DNA of 64,000 nucleotides from positions 1 through 64,000 of the forward strand of contig JAAANX010000086.1 in NCBI GenBank assembly GCA_009909085.1, given 5' to 3'. This document shows, one piece after another, positions 9,510 to 19,187 of this stretch. The first letter of the stretch is position 1; the number at the start of each line of letters is the position of its first letter. Below the pieces are notes generated by a model. That model ran no database searches. It was not told where the DNA came from and was given only the letters and a program-made list of their open reading frames with translations. Source of the stretch: Cyanobacteria bacterium GSL.Bin1 (GTDB lineage: Bacteria > Cyanobacteriota > Cyanobacteriia > Cyanobacteriales > Rubidibacteraceae). The position numbers and the translations under genes are program-made.

Positions 9510-10805
9510 TCATTCTCGTAATACCCTTAAAACACTGGGAATTTCAATTTGATCAATCGCTTCGAGTTGTGGCAGTTCCGCTAAGGCCTGACGGAAGTTG
9601 TCTTCCTTAACATTATGGGTAACAACAACGATTTCAGCAAGACCATTGTTAAAGTCAATTTGTACAATCGATTCTAAACTGACATTATGCTTGCCAAAGC
9701 AAGTGCCAATATTACCAATCACACCGGGTCGATCCACACAAATAATGCGAGCATAGAAACGAGTCACTAATTCAGCAATGGGAACCAGTTGTCTGCTGGG
9801 ATGTTGAGGAATTTTCAGCAGAGGATTAACCGTGCTGCTGGTTTTGATCATGGCGGCAATATTCATCACATCCGAGACAACTGCACTGGCAGTGGCGCCG
9901 CCGCCTGCACCCGGTCCGTAGAACATGACTTGTCCAATGGGATCGCCTTCTACTAGAATGGCATTGTTAACGCCATCAATACTGGCCAGGGGATGATCTT
10001 GGGGAACGAGGGTGGGATGGACTCTGACTTGTAAACCTTTTTCTTCTCGTTGCGCGATCGCGAGGAGTTTAATCTTAAAACCTAACTGTTGGGCATATTG
10101 GATATCCACTGTACTGACTTGACGAATGCCTTCACAGGAAACCTCATCGAGGTTCACTTGTTCGCCAAAGGCTAAAGTGGCAACAATCGTAATTTTATCT
10201 GCAGCGTCATAACCATCCACATCGGCACTGGGATCGGCTTCTGCATAACCCAGTTCTTGGGCTTCAATCAGGACTTCTGAAAAGTTACTTCCTTCCGCTG
10301 CCATTTTGGTCAGAATGAAGTTAGTTGTCCCATTGATAATGCCTAAAATGCTTTGAATACGATTCACACTCAGTGCTTGTTGCAACGGGCGAATGACAGG
10401 AATTCCACCACCCACTGCTGCTTCGATGAGAACATAGACCCCAGCTGCTTCGGCAGCGCGATAAATTTCTTCCCCATAGCGGGAAATCACGGCTTTGTTG
10501 GCAGTAACAACATGCTTCTGATTGGAAATGGCTTTTAAAATCAGCGATCGCGCTGGTTCTAACCCTCCCATCAGTTCAACGACAACGTTGATCTTGGGGT
10601 CGCTGATTATCGCTTCTAAGTCAGTGGTTAGTACCCCTTCCGGAAAGTCTACACCTCTTAGTTTATCGAGTGTTTTCACGCCGACTTTCGCAATTTCAAT
10701 TTCTTTGAGCAGGGGATGACGGGATTCTGGAGAAAGCAAAATGCCAGCCGTTGCCGTTCCCACCGTTCCCAAACCTAACAGACCAATCTTGAGCGGTTCC
10801 ACCAC
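9510..10805 (-). CDS. hom: Homoserine dehydrogenase
   Basis: Encodes 431 residues. It reduces aspartate semialdehyde to homoserine on the way to threonine, methionine and isoleucine. The N-terminal Rossmann motif is GLLGLGTVGTATAGIL. The dimerisation/catalytic part has NGTTNFILTKMAAEG and QELGYAEADPSADVDGYDAA with its substrate-binding acidic residues, and KAVISRYGEEI just before. Residues about 350-428 (RPGVIGNIGTCFGKHNVSLE) form a C-terminal ACT domain, which in this family mediates feedback control by threonine. There is no fused aspartokinase. The start ATG at 10805 fits the family N-terminus. Confidence 0.96.
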   Translation of the reverse strand: MVEPLKIGLLGLGTVGTATAGILLSPESRHPLLKEIEIAKVGVKTLDKLRGVDFPEGVLTTDLEAIISDPKINVVVELMGGLEPARSLILKAISNQKHVVTANKAVISRYGEEIYRAAEAAGVYVLIEAAVGGGIPVIRPLQQALSVNRIQSILGIINGTTNFILTKMAAEGSNFSEVLIEAQELGYAEADPSADVDGYDAADKITIVATLAFGEQVNLDEVSCEGIRQVSTVDIQYAQQLGFKIKLLAIAQREEKGLQVRVHPTLVPQDHPLASIDGVNNAILVEGDPIGQVMFYGPGAGGGATASAVVSDVMNIAAMIKTSSTVNPLLKIPQHPSRQLVPIAELVTRFYARIICVDRPGVIGNIGTCFGKHNVSLESIVQIDFNNGLAEIVVVTHNVKEDNFRQALAELPQLEAIDQIEIPSVLRVLRE

Positions 10806-10874
10806 GTTTTTCTTATATCCTCTTGACTAACCCACAGCATCCTTCATCTTAAAATATCTTTGCGGTTTGTTGTT

Positions 10875-10930
10875 GGTCATTGGTCATTGGTCATTAGTCA
10901 TTAGTCATTAGTCATTAGTCATTGGTCATT
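10875..10930. repeat. Short tandem heptamer array (8 units)
   Basis: Exactly eight head-to-tail 7-bp units fill 56 bp: three GGTCATT, four AGTCATT and one GGTCATT. The array lies between hom and the aldose-epimerase-like gene, outside coding sequence. It belongs to the short tandemly repeated repetitive (STRR) heptamers known from cyanobacteria. Related arrays occur elsewhere in this window. Confidence 0.9.
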
Positions 10931-10967
10931 TGTTATTACATTCCTCAAACGCTCATTCGTTGAACTG

Positions 10968-11837
10968 CTAAGCGATCTCAAATACCACTTGTAAATCTTT
11001 GCTCTCCCAAGGAGGAATCACTAATAAATCTTCTCCCGTATTCAGGGCATTACGGGGGGCAGTCCACGGTTCAAGACAAGCATACTCTTTACCTTTCACC
11101 GTCCAAAAAACAGCAGTTGTGTATGCTGGCGAAAAACTCAGTTTGATCTGGAAACCTCGTTCCGGGAGTCCTAATGCTGTCACTTGACGCGAGAGTGGAC
11201 GCAGTTGAGCATCAATTTCATCTCGGTCGAGATTAAACTGACCCTGGTAATCATAGGTTCCTTGAGTGATGTTATCTTTATACTGGCTAGCCGGAATATC
11301 CAGTTGAATTTGATTTTTGTCTGCTACCCAAAAGTAGGGATGTAAGCCGGTGGAAAAGGGCATCGGTTGATTTGAGTAATTGCGATAAGTTTGCTCGAGG
11401 GTGAGTGTATTGCCTTTGAGGCGATAGGTAAAGGTCAGTTCAAAATCAAAAGGATACACTGCTCGCGTTTTGTCATTACTTTTCAAAACAAGGGTTAATG
11501 CTGCATCATTGTCTGTCTCTTGAGCGCTCACTTCCCACGGTAAATCACGGGCGAAACCATGACGTTTTAGGAAATACGTTTGTCCCTCAAGGGCATACCG
11601 ATCCTCGGGTAAATCACCACAAATCGGGAAGAGAATGGGGATTCCACCACGAACACTTTTATCGGGATCTTGAAATCGTTCCCAGTCCATGTAGAAGATT
11701 TCTTGTCCTTGGATGGACCAACTGGTGACAATTGCCCCTCTTTCTGGGACAATTTCCAAGCGACTTTGTTGGTCTTCATCTGACAAAATATATGTCCGAT
11801 ACGATTCTTCTTGCTTCAGCGCGATCGCGTAACTCAT
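10968..11837 (-). CDS. Aldose 1-epimerase family protein (hexose/hexose-6-phosphate mutarotase-like)
   Basis: Encodes 289 residues with a galactose-mutarotase-like beta-sandwich. Landmarks are SRLEIVPERGAIVTSWSIQG near the N-terminus, GGIPILFPICGDLP, and RHGFARDLPWEV with its conserved His-Gly-Phe-Ala-Arg. Further on come FSTGLHPYFWVAD carrying the second catalytic His, and YACLEPWTAPRNALNTGEDL with the catalytic Glu. Family members interconvert alpha and beta anomers of sugars or sugar phosphates; the true substrate cannot be read from sequence. It is a stand-alone gene beside a heptamer array and divergent from phosphoketolase. Confidence 0.88.
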   Translation of the reverse strand: MSYAIALKQEESYRTYILSDEDQQSRLEIVPERGAIVTSWSIQGQEIFYMDWERFQDPDKSVRGGIPILFPICGDLPEDRYALEGQTYFLKRHGFARDLPWEVSAQETDNDAALTLVLKSNDKTRAVYPFDFELTFTYRLKGNTLTLEQTYRNYSNQPMPFSTGLHPYFWVADKNQIQLDIPASQYKDNITQGTYDYQGQFNLDRDEIDAQLRPLSRQVTALGLPERGFQIKLSFSPAYTTAVFWTVKGKEYACLEPWTAPRNALNTGEDLLVIPPWESKDLQVVFEIA

Positions 11838-12077
11838 CTTGATGTTTTCCTCAGCCCGAATAAAGTTAATCTATCATTTCCCTGACTCACCTCTTCAGCA
11901 AAATTCTGTGCCGCCTCCCCTAATACCTAACAGGAGTTGGCCCTTGGCTGACAAATTGAGGAATTTAAGACAATGAGCACCGATACAAAACTAAAGAAAA
12001 GCTGAGAAAATCCCCCTGCTTTCCAAAGTCATCCTTCACAATTGGAACTAACTCGCAACGTAACACCGCAAAAATTT

Positions 12078-14456
12078 ATGACTGTTGCAACCATCGCTCA
12101 AAACAAACCCCTCTCCAACGAACAACTAGAAAAAATGCACGCTTACTGGCGGGCTGCGAATTACCTTTCTATCGGACAAATTTATCTCTACGATAATCCC
12201 CTCCTGAAAGAACCCCTAAAACTCGAACATATTAAACCCCGTCTTCTGGGTCACTGGGGAACGACGCCGGGCTTAAATTTTCTTTATGTTCACCTCAATC
12301 GCATCATCAAACAGCAAGACCTCAATATTATTTATATTGCTGGTCCTGGTCATGGGGGACCAGGGTTAGTTGCCAACACCTATCTCGAAGGCACCTACAG
12401 CGAAGTTTATCCGAATATCTCCCCGGATGAAGCAGGAATGAAAAAACTCTTCACGCAATTTTCTTTTCCCGGGGGAGTGCCTTCCCATGTTGCCCCAGAA
12501 ACGCCCGGTTCGATTCATGAAGGAGGCGAACTGGGATACGCTTTAGCCCATGCTTACGGCGCAGTTTTTGATAATCCTGACTTGATTGCTGCTTGTGTTG
12601 TGGGAGATGGGGAAGCCGAAACCGGTCCTCTTGCCACGAGTTGGCACTCGAATAAATTCTTGAACCCCGTTCATGACGGCGCAGTATTGCCAATCTTACA
12701 CCTCAATGGCTACAAAATTGCCAACCCCACTGTTCTTTCTCGCTTGGATGATAAAGAACTCGAAAACCTTTTTGTCGGGTATGGTTACAAGCCTTACTTC
12801 GTTGAAGGGTCTGATCCCGAAACAATGCATCAATTGATGGCGGGAACCCTTGACACGATTATGGGAGAAATTAAGAGTATTCAATCGGAAGCGCGGACCA
12901 ATGGATTTACTCAACGTCCCCAATGGCCGATGATTATTCTCCGCAGTCCGAAAGGTTGGACAGGACCAAAAGAAGTCAATGGCAAGAAAACGGAGGGCTT
13001 CTGGCGTTCCCACCAAGTTCCGTTCACGGATATGGCCAATAATCCCGAACATATTACTCTCTTGGAAGAGTGGATGAAGAGTTATAAGCCGGAAGAACTC
13101 TTTGATGAAAATGGGACATTTCGCCAAGATTTGGCAGAACTAGCACCGCAAGGGGAAAGACGCATGGGGGCCAATCCCCACGCCAACGGTGGTCTCCTTT
13201 TAAAAGATCTGAAAATGCCTGATTTCCGCGATTATGCGGTGGAAGTCAGTAAGCCGGGAACGACCTACGCCCAAGCAACTCGTGTCTCTGGTGAATTTCT
13301 GCGGGATGTGATGAAAATGAACCCGCACACCTTCCGCGTCATGGGACCCGATGAAACGGCATCCAATCGCCTCAGTGCTTTATTTGAAGTGACTGACCGC
13401 ACTTGGATGGCTGAACGCCTCCCGGAAGATGAAAACTTATCTCCTGAGGGACGGGTGATGGAAGTTTTGAGTGAACACCTTTGTCAGGGATGGTTAGAAG
13501 GGTATCTTTTAACGGGACGACACGGCTTCTTCTCCTGTTATGAAGCCTTTATTCACATCATTGATTCCATGTTTAACCAACATGCCAAATGGTTAAAAAC
13601 AACACGGCATGAAATTCCCTGGAGACAACCCATTGCCTCTCTCAATTATCTCCTCACCTCTCATGTTTGGCGACAAGACCACAATGGCTTCTCTCACCAA
13701 GATCCCGGTTTCATTGACCATGTGGTGAACAAAAAAGCCGATGTGGTTCGCGTTTATCTTCCCCCGGATGCCAATACCTTATTATCGGTTACGGATCACT
13801 GTCTGCGCAGCCGCAACTATGTGAACGTGATTGTTGCCGGAAAACAGCCGGAACTGCAGTATCTGGATATGGATGCAGCGATTAAACACTGTACTGCTGG
13901 CATTGGTATTTGGGACTGGGCGAGTAATGATCAGGGGAGTGAACCCGATGTGGTGATGGGTTGTGCCGGCGATGTTCCCACATTTGAAACCCTCGCTGCT
14001 GTTGATATTCTGCGTCAGCAGTTCCCGGATTTAAAAGTACGAGTGGTTAATGTGGTGGACTTAATGACCTTGCAACCGGAAAAAGAACATCCCCACGGAC
14101 TCACTGACCGTGAATTCGACACCATTTTCACTACTGACAAGCCGATTGTCTTTGCTTATCATGGCTATCCTTGGTTGATCCATCGTCTCACTTATCGTCG
14201 CACGAATCACAATAATCTCCATGTGCGAGGCTATAAAGAAGAGGGAACAACCACGACGCCTTTTGATATGGTGGTTCGGAATGATTTAGACCGCTTCCAT
14301 TTAGTACAAGACGTCATTGATCGGGTTCCGAAGTTAGGCTACGCGGCTGCCTACGCCAAACAAGCACTGCGAGATAAACTGATTGAACATCGTCAATATG
14401 TGACGAAATATGGAATCGATATGCCAGAAATCCGCAACTGGAAGTGGCCCTATTAG
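12078..14456 (+). CDS. xfp: Phosphoketolase (xylulose-5-P/fructose-6-P)
   Basis: Encodes 792 residues from the ATG at 12078; a TTG 36 bases upstream is less likely. The enzyme uses thiamine diphosphate to cleave xylulose 5-phosphate or fructose 6-phosphate to acetyl phosphate plus a C3 or C4 sugar phosphate. The N-terminal domain has [20 protein letters not shown], then [14 protein letters not shown] and [19 protein letters not shown] (ThDP/Mg binding), and [11 protein letters not shown]. The middle part has [19 protein letters not shown] and the C-terminus ends NWKWPY. Length and motifs are classic. No acetate kinase or phosphotransacetylase gene is adjacent. A hairpin terminator lies about 155 bp downstream. 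Confidence 0.96.
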   Translation: MTVATIAQNKPLSNEQLEKMHAYWRAANYLSIGQIYLYDNPLLKEPLKLEHIKPRLLGHWGTTPGLNFLYVHLNRIIKQQDLNIIYIAGPGHGGPGLVANTYLEGTYSEVYPNISPDEAGMKKLFTQFSFPGGVPSHVAPETPGSIHEGGELGYALAHAYGAVFDNPDLIAACVVGDGEAETGPLATSWHSNKFLNPVHDGAVLPILHLNGYKIANPTVLSRLDDKELENLFVGYGYKPYFVEGSDPETMHQLMAGTLDTIMGEIKSIQSEARTNGFTQRPQWPMIILRSPKGWTGPKEVNGKKTEGFWRSHQVPFTDMANNPEHITLLEEWMKSYKPEELFDENGTFRQDLAELAPQGERRMGANPHANGGLLLKDLKMPDFRDYAVEVSKPGTTYAQATRVSGEFLRDVMKMNPHTFRVMGPDETASNRLSALFEVTDRTWMAERLPEDENLSPEGRVMEVLSEHLCQGWLEGYLLTGRHGFFSCYEAFIHIIDSMFNQHAKWLKTTRHEIPWRQPIASLNYLLTSHVWRQDHNGFSHQDPGFIDHVVNKKADVVRVYLPPDANTLLSVTDHCLRSRNYVNVIVAGKQPELQYLDMDAAIKHCTAGIGIWDWASNDQGSEPDVVMGCAGDVPTFETLAAVDILRQQFPDLKVRVVNVVDLMTLQPEKEHPHGLTDREFDTIFTTDKPIVFAYHGYPWLIHRLTYRRTNHNNLHVRGYKEEGTTTTPFDMVVRNDLDRFHLVQDVIDRVPKLGYAAAYAKQALRDKLIEHRQYVTKYGIDMPEIRNWKWPY

Positions 14457-14610
14457 AGTTCCAACTGTGACAATTAAAGGGTGAATTAATGAGTTACAGG
14501 TAACCTAGATCATTTTCTATCGCATTGATCATCTGTCTCACAACCGATTCCTGATTGCTAAATTAATCAATTTCATATTCGGGTTGGTATCGGTAAAAGG
14601 AATAAGGGTT

Positions 14611-14656
14611 AGCGCGATGACTTTGCTGGTTCTGCTAGTAAGCATCGCGCTTTTAT
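14611..14656 (+). terminator. Probable intrinsic terminator after phosphoketolase
   Basis: AGCGCGATG at 14611-14619 pairs perfectly with CATCGCGCT at 14643-14651, followed by TTTATTT. The loop is 23 nt. It lies 154 bp after the stop of the phosphoketolase gene. Confidence 0.6.
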
Positions 14657-14713
14657 TTCTGATACATTTCTTAAAATAAAAGGAGGTACCACTTATATTC
14701 AAGCATTGGTGTA

Positions 14714-15151
14714 ATGTCTCAAGGTCAACCGACTCAATGGAAAATTAAACTGCTTTATGATGGCGAATGCCCTTTGTGTCTGCGTGAAGTCAATTTTTTG
14801 CAGAAGCGAGATGGCGGTCGCGGTTTAGTAAAATTTGTTGATATTGCTGATGAGAACTATCAACCGGAAGAGAATGGCGGGGTTGATTTTGAAACGGCAA
14901 TGGGACGAATTCACGGCGTTCTCCCCGATGGAACCGTTGTTAAGGATATTGAAGTATTTCGTCGGGTGTATGAAGCTTTAGGAATGGGTTGGGTTTACGC
15001 TGTCACTAAATTACCGATTCTTGGCGCGATCGCGGATTGGATTTATGGTCTGTGGGCAGATCGCCGTTTAGCCCTGACCGGACGACCCGATCTTCAAACC
15101 ATTGTCGCTGAAAAACAACAACGTTGTTCCCAAGACAGTTGTCGTCTTTAA
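14714..15151 (+). CDS. DCC-family (DUF393) thiol-disulfide oxidoreductase-like protein
   Basis: Encodes 145 residues. The family hallmark is near the N-terminus: YDGECPLCLREVNFLQKRD with Cys19 and Cys22 as the CxxC pair. The fold is thioredoxin-like and there is no signal peptide, so a cytosolic redox role is inferred. A good AAAGGAGG sits about 27 bases before this ATG, unusually far, but no in-frame start lies closer. The C-terminus contains two more cysteines (RCSQDSC), which could be redox-active or bind metal. Substrates are unknown for most family members. Confidence 0.82.
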   Translation: MSQGQPTQWKIKLLYDGECPLCLREVNFLQKRDGGRGLVKFVDIADENYQPEENGGVDFETAMGRIHGVLPDGTVVKDIEVFRRVYEALGMGWVYAVTKLPILGAIADWIYGLWADRRLALTGRPDLQTIVAEKQQRCSQDSCRL

Positions 15152-15237
15152 AAAAAGAGAGAAAACTTCCTTGCCCTTTGAGTTTTAGTGTTTGAACCAG
15201 GGGCAATGATTCCCAAATCACCCATAATCAACAGCCC

Positions 15238-16152
15238 ATGATGCAAACCCAAAAAATGGGTCCGGTGTTAACGGTTCTCTTTTTCGGTGTGGTGGGTGTT
15301 TCCACCGCGGCAATTTTTATCCGGCTTTGTTTAGAAGTGGCGGAACAAAGCGGACTGGGCTTTAGTTTATTTATTGCTGCCTCTCGCTTGATCATGGCAT
15401 CGCTGATTATTGTTCCTTTCTCGAAACCTCACGATTCGCTTCCTGTTTCTCGACAAGCCTTGCTGTGGGCGATCGCGGCAGGAATCACCTTATCGCTTCA
15501 TTTTGCCACTTGGATTACATCACTTTCTTTTACCTCCATTGCTGCTTCTACAACTATTGTTACCACCAACCCAATTTGGGTCACGCTTTTATCTTGGCTG
15601 TGGTGGAGAGAAAAACCTAAAGCCTTAACCCTTGTCGGAATTACAATTGCTTTATGCGGGGGATTTTGTATTGCTATTGGTGATGCGGGGAGTTTAACGG
15701 GAGGAAGCAATCCTCTATTAGGAGATGCTTTAGCCTTACTCGGGGCTTGGTCAGCCAGTCTCTATTTATTACTGGGAAAACAAGCTCAAGCCTCCGGATT
15801 ATCCATTGGTCACTATAGCGCGATCGCGTATACCACCGCAGCCATTTTCTTACTTCCCCTACCCTTTTTCTTTGGCATTAATTACTGGAGTTATCCCCCT
15901 GAAATTTATATTTATCTTTTTGGGATGGCCGTTTTTTCACAAGTATTAGGACATACCAGCTTTAATTGGGCGGTTCGGTTTATTTCACCAACCTTTGTCA
16001 CGTTAGCGATTTTATTTGAACCCGTGAGTGCCAGTATTTTAGGCTTTTTTATTTTTGGAGAAGTGCCAAGTTTTTTGGTTCTAGTCGGTGCGATTATTTT
16101 GTTAGTTGGGAGCGCGATCGCGATCTTAGGAGGAAAAAGGAATTATCCTTAG
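15238..16152 (+). CDS. EamA/DMT-superfamily transporter
   Basis: Encodes 304 residues with about ten hydrophobic helices arranged as two EamA repeats (roughly residues 10-145 and 160-298). This is the standard architecture of drug/metabolite transporters in the inner membrane. Recognisable features are the SRLIMASLIIVPF segment after the first helix, TNPIWVTLLSWLWWREKP at the end of repeat one, and FEPVSASILGFFIFGEVPS in repeat two. These proteins usually export amino acids or other metabolites; the substrate cannot be predicted. It starts 86 bp after the DCC-family gene on the same strand, so cotranscription is possible. Confidence 0.88.
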   Translation: MMQTQKMGPVLTVLFFGVVGVSTAAIFIRLCLEVAEQSGLGFSLFIAASRLIMASLIIVPFSKPHDSLPVSRQALLWAIAAGITLSLHFATWITSLSFTSIAASTTIVTTNPIWVTLLSWLWWREKPKALTLVGITIALCGGFCIAIGDAGSLTGGSNPLLGDALALLGAWSASLYLLLGKQAQASGLSIGHYSAIAYTTAAIFLLPLPFFFGINYWSYPPEIYIYLFGMAVFSQVLGHTSFNWAVRFISPTFVTLAILFEPVSASILGFFIFGEVPSFLVLVGAIILLVGSAIAILGGKRNYP

Positions 16153-16301
16153 TGGAGATTTCCTCAAACACTCTGCAACTGTTGAAGATTTGGCAAGGCG
16201 CGATCGCGCAACTGCAAAAAGATTGGATGTAATGCTGAATCGGAAAAGGGAGTCAACTGACATGAGCTTCTCCTTCATTAAGATATTTAAACTTAACGAG
16301 A

Positions 16302-17345
16302 TTAATCTCCTAATTTAATTCTTGGATCGACTTGTTGTAAGACTAAATCAGCTAATAAGTTGCCAACAATTAACATCAATGCCCCCATCATTAAACTTGC
16401 CATTACCAGATACAAATCTTGGGCTAAAACGGCTTGTAAAATCAGTCGTCCTAATCCTGGCCAATTAAAGAAAAATTCGGCAATAAATGCCCCACTCAAT
16501 AAACTGGCAAATTCAAATCCCAGGAGGGTAATTAAGGGATTGATGGCATTGCGTAGAGCATGGACATAAATCACTCGGTTTTCTGGTAAGCCTTTGGCGC
16601 GGGCGGTTTGCACGTAGTCTTGACGTAAAACGTCTAATAATTCCCCTCGTGTAATCCGTTGTAAACCAGCAAAGCCCGTAATACTCAAAGCAATGGTGGG
16701 TAAAATCAAGTGCCAACCAATATCTAGAATTTTGCCTGCTAGGGAAAAGTTACTATGATTAATACTGGTCATTCCGCCAACCGGAAAGAGAGGAGTGGTC
16801 GCTTGAGCAATATAAAGGAGGAAAAGGGCAGTAATCAGACTCGGAAAGCCTTGTCCGAGGTAACTAATGACGCGTAAAAACCGATCAAGGGGACGATTTT
16901 GCCGAACGGCCCCAATAATGCCTAATGGGATGGCAATGAGCCAAGTAAAGAAAATTGAGGATAGGGTGAGGAGTAAGGTTGCGGGAATGCGTTCTAAAAT
17001 TAACTCCGATACGGGGCGCGAGTAGACAAAGCTGGTGCCAAAGTCAAAACGGGTAATAATGCCTCCTAACCAATACCAATATTGCAAAAAAACCGGCTGA
17101 TCTAAACCAAAGCGTTGTTCAAGATCGGCAATGGTTTCTGGAGAAATCTGCGGATTCTGACGTAGCGTGTCGAGATAGTCGCCAGGGGCAAATTGAATAA
17201 TGGTAAAGCTAAGAACAGAAGCTAGAAATAGGGTCAATAGCGCTTGCAGCGATCGTTTATAGATATACTGGGCTGTATTATTCGTCAGCAGCGCTCCCGT
17301 TCTCGAAAAAATGTTGAATGGATTTTTGGAAACTGTTTCACTCAT
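16302..17345 (-). CDS. ABC transporter permease, peptide/nickel (DppB/OppB) type
   Basis: Encodes 347 residues. About six transmembrane helices are visible, with the long periplasmic stretch after helix one that marks the DppB group (FAPGDYLDTLRQNPQISPE, then LEQRFGLDQPVFLQYWYW). The EAA-like loop that contacts the ATPase is RAKGLPENRVIYVHALRNAI, followed by PLITLLGFEFASLLSGAF. It would form the membrane channel of an importer for peptides, nickel or related solutes. No second permease, ATPase or binding protein lies beside it, so partners must be encoded elsewhere, a common arrangement in cyanobacteria. Confidence 0.9.
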   Translation of the reverse strand: MSETVSKNPFNIFSRTGALLTNNTAQYIYKRSLQALLTLFLASVLSFTIIQFAPGDYLDTLRQNPQISPETIADLEQRFGLDQPVFLQYWYWLGGIITRFDFGTSFVYSRPVSELILERIPATLLLTLSSIFFTWLIAIPLGIIGAVRQNRPLDRFLRVISYLGQGFPSLITALFLLYIAQATTPLFPVGGMTSINHSNFSLAGKILDIGWHLILPTIALSITGFAGLQRITRGELLDVLRQDYVQTARAKGLPENRVIYVHALRNAINPLITLLGFEFASLLSGAFIAEFFFNWPGLGRLILQAVLAQDLYLVMASLMMGALMLIVGNLLADLVLQQVDPRIKLGD

Positions 17346-17444
17346 AGTATTTTTGGCTCAATTCCTAGGCTGACTTTGGTGACCAGAATGGCGATTCAGA
17401 CAACAAACATAAAGATAAATTCTATAAGTTTTGACGATGAGGGA

Positions 17445-18659
17445 TTATGCTTGTTGAGCTTTTAAATGATCAAGAAGATAATGGGCTAACTGTAGCTTAC
17501 TGCATAAGGGAATTGACTGTTCCAATCCCGCTTTGCCCAGGATGATGCACTGATTTTGATCGCTGCCAAATCCTCCTTCTACTCGATCAATGGGATTGGC
17601 AACAATATAATCTAAATTTTTGCGTGCCATTTTCTCCCGCGCTGGCTTGACAAAATTGCCAGTTTGTGCTGCAAAGCCAACTAAAATCTGTTGCGGTTGT
17701 TTTTGTGTTCCTAGGGTTGCCGCGATATCAGGCACACTGGCTAACGGCAAACACTCAGGAAGATTGTTTTTCGGGACTTTTTCGGGAGAATAGTGAGCGG
17801 GTTTGACATCTGCCACTGCCGCCGAAAGAATTGTGTAATCCGTAGTTGGGAAATGAGCGAGCATTGTTTGATACATCTCATCTGCACTCACCACAGAAAT
17901 GAGACGGAAATTGGGTGAAGGAATCATTGGCATGTCTGTGTTTCCCCCATGAACGAGGGTGACAGTTGCCCCCCGATCAATGGCGGCTTGCGCGATCGCG
18001 CGACCCATTTTTCCCGTAGCCGGATTACCAATAAATCGCACCGGATCCAGATATTCTTGCGTCCCGCCCCCATTAATCAGAACATTCTTGCCCAGAAAAT
18101 CCCGTTTGCCTTGGCTGTAAAGTAAAGATTGCACTGTGCGCAACAGCTGATCCGGTTCTGCCATGCGTCCGGTGCCAGCGCGATCGCAAGCAAGTAAACC
18201 GCCCGTCGGTTCTAAAACATGATACCGTTGCTCCCCTTGCAAGATTTGCCAATTCCGTTGTACTGAGGACTGTTCCCACATTTCCGTATTCATCGCCGGT
18301 GCCACTAAAATCGGACACCGAGAGGCAAGAACCGTATTGGTGAGTAAGTTATCAGCAAACCCATAGGCTAACTTCCCTAATGTATTTGCTGTCAAAGGAG
18401 CAATCAGAAATAAATCTGCCCATTCCCCCAACTCAATATGTAAAGGACGAGCAGAATTTTGCCAGAAATGGGTGTCTGTATAAGCTTGATGACGACTGAG
18501 GGTGCTAACTGTTAAGGGGGTAATAAATTGTTGTGCTGCATCTGTCAGAATCACTCGAATCAAGACTCCCGTCTGATATAAACGAGAAATTAACTGACAG
18601 ACCTTATAAGCTGCAATCCCGCCGCCAATGCCAATCAGAACATGTTTCCCCGTGGTCAT
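17445..18659 (-). CDS. coaBC: Bifunctional phosphopantothenoylcysteine decarboxylase/phosphopantothenate-cysteine ligase
   Basis: Encodes 404 residues and catalyses two consecutive steps of coenzyme A synthesis. The N-terminal flavoprotein CoaC part (about 1-190) has GIGGGIAAYKVCQLISRL, LTANTLGKLAYGFADNLL and the PAMNTEMW active-site motif. The C-terminal CoaB part (about 195-400) has NGGGTQEYLDPVRFIGNPA then TGKMGRAIAQAA, SAAVADVKP and RKNLDYIVANPID. It begins 5 bp after the stop of a DUF2555 gene, so the two are very probably cotranscribed. Confidence 0.96.
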   Translation of the reverse strand: MTTGKHVLIGIGGGIAAYKVCQLISRLYQTGVLIRVILTDAAQQFITPLTVSTLSRHQAYTDTHFWQNSARPLHIELGEWADLFLIAPLTANTLGKLAYGFADNLLTNTVLASRCPILVAPAMNTEMWEQSSVQRNWQILQGEQRYHVLEPTGGLLACDRAGTGRMAEPDQLLRTVQSLLYSQGKRDFLGKNVLINGGGTQEYLDPVRFIGNPATGKMGRAIAQAAIDRGATVTLVHGGNTDMPMIPSPNFRLISVVSADEMYQTMLAHFPTTDYTILSAAVADVKPAHYSPEKVPKNNLPECLPLASVPDIAATLGTQKQPQQILVGFAAQTGNFVKPAREKMARKNLDYIVANPIDRVEGGFGSDQNQCIILGKAGLEQSIPLCSKLQLAHYLLDHLKAQQA

Positions 18660-18664
18660 TGCAA

Positions 18665-18877
18665 CTAAGCTTCATCAAATGCTTCCACATCGAGAAGATA
18701 GCGATAAGGTTCAACGAGTTCCCAGTTATGAAATGAGATAGCACGTAGTAAATGCCAATCTTGCAACGCTTCAAACGGATTGTTGTAATCATCCTTTTCC
18801 AAACGCTCTGCCAACTGGTTGACTTGCTCGGGTGTTAACTCTTGAATTTCTTTCTGGGAAAGACTTAGCGTAGTCAT
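18665..18877 (-). CDS. DUF2555 family protein
   Basis: Encodes 70 acidic residues with no transmembrane segment. The sequence (LTPEQVNQLAERLEKDDY, then ALQDWHLLRAISFHNWELVE) fits the small cyanobacterial DUF2555 family. A strong AAGGAGG lies 6 bases before the ATG. Its stop is 5 bp before coaBC. I recall this gene pairing from other cyanobacteria, which suggests a link to CoA synthesis, but the function is unknown. Confidence 0.82.
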   Translation of the reverse strand: MTTLSLSQKEIQELTPEQVNQLAERLEKDDYNNPFEALQDWHLLRAISFHNWELVEPYRYLLDVEAFDEA

Positions 18878-19187
18878 GACAGCCTCCTTTCACAACCCCT
18901 CCAGACATCATCCTAACCCATGACCTAGAAAAGGAAAATAATTATTTACTGAAATTATCACACATTTATAATGATACTTAACGAGGATTACTTGCGAGTC
19001 AATGATCCCAGAGGATTAATGAGAAGAATATTCTTTGTTAAGAGAACAGTAACAAAGGATAAACCTATCATCCTATGTTTAAACTCTTAAATCGGCAACC
19101 TTAAGGTGTTTTTGCAGAACTATTCATTCTCAGGAGATACTGCTAAAATTTGGTTCAATTCAAGTTAATTCTTAAGGAAGGGTCAAT
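18878..19187. promoter_or_regulatory. Divergent intergenic region with possible promoter for the binding-protein gene
   Basis: This 310-bp gene-free region separates DUF2555/coaBC from the substrate-binding lipoprotein gene. TTTACT at 18945-18950 and TATAAT at 18967-18972 are 16 bp apart and could be a sigma-70-type promoter reading rightward. That would give a leader of about 210 nt. No riboswitch-like or NtcA-type (GTA-N8-TAC) element was recognised. Confidence 0.35.

Noticed and set aside
10875-10930. CRISPR array
   Set aside because: Units are contiguous 7-mers without unique spacers, so this is a tandem heptamer repeat.
12696-13127. 143-codon minus-strand frame inside phosphoketolase
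   Set aside because: It is a shadow of a strongly supported plus-strand gene with a typical codon pattern.
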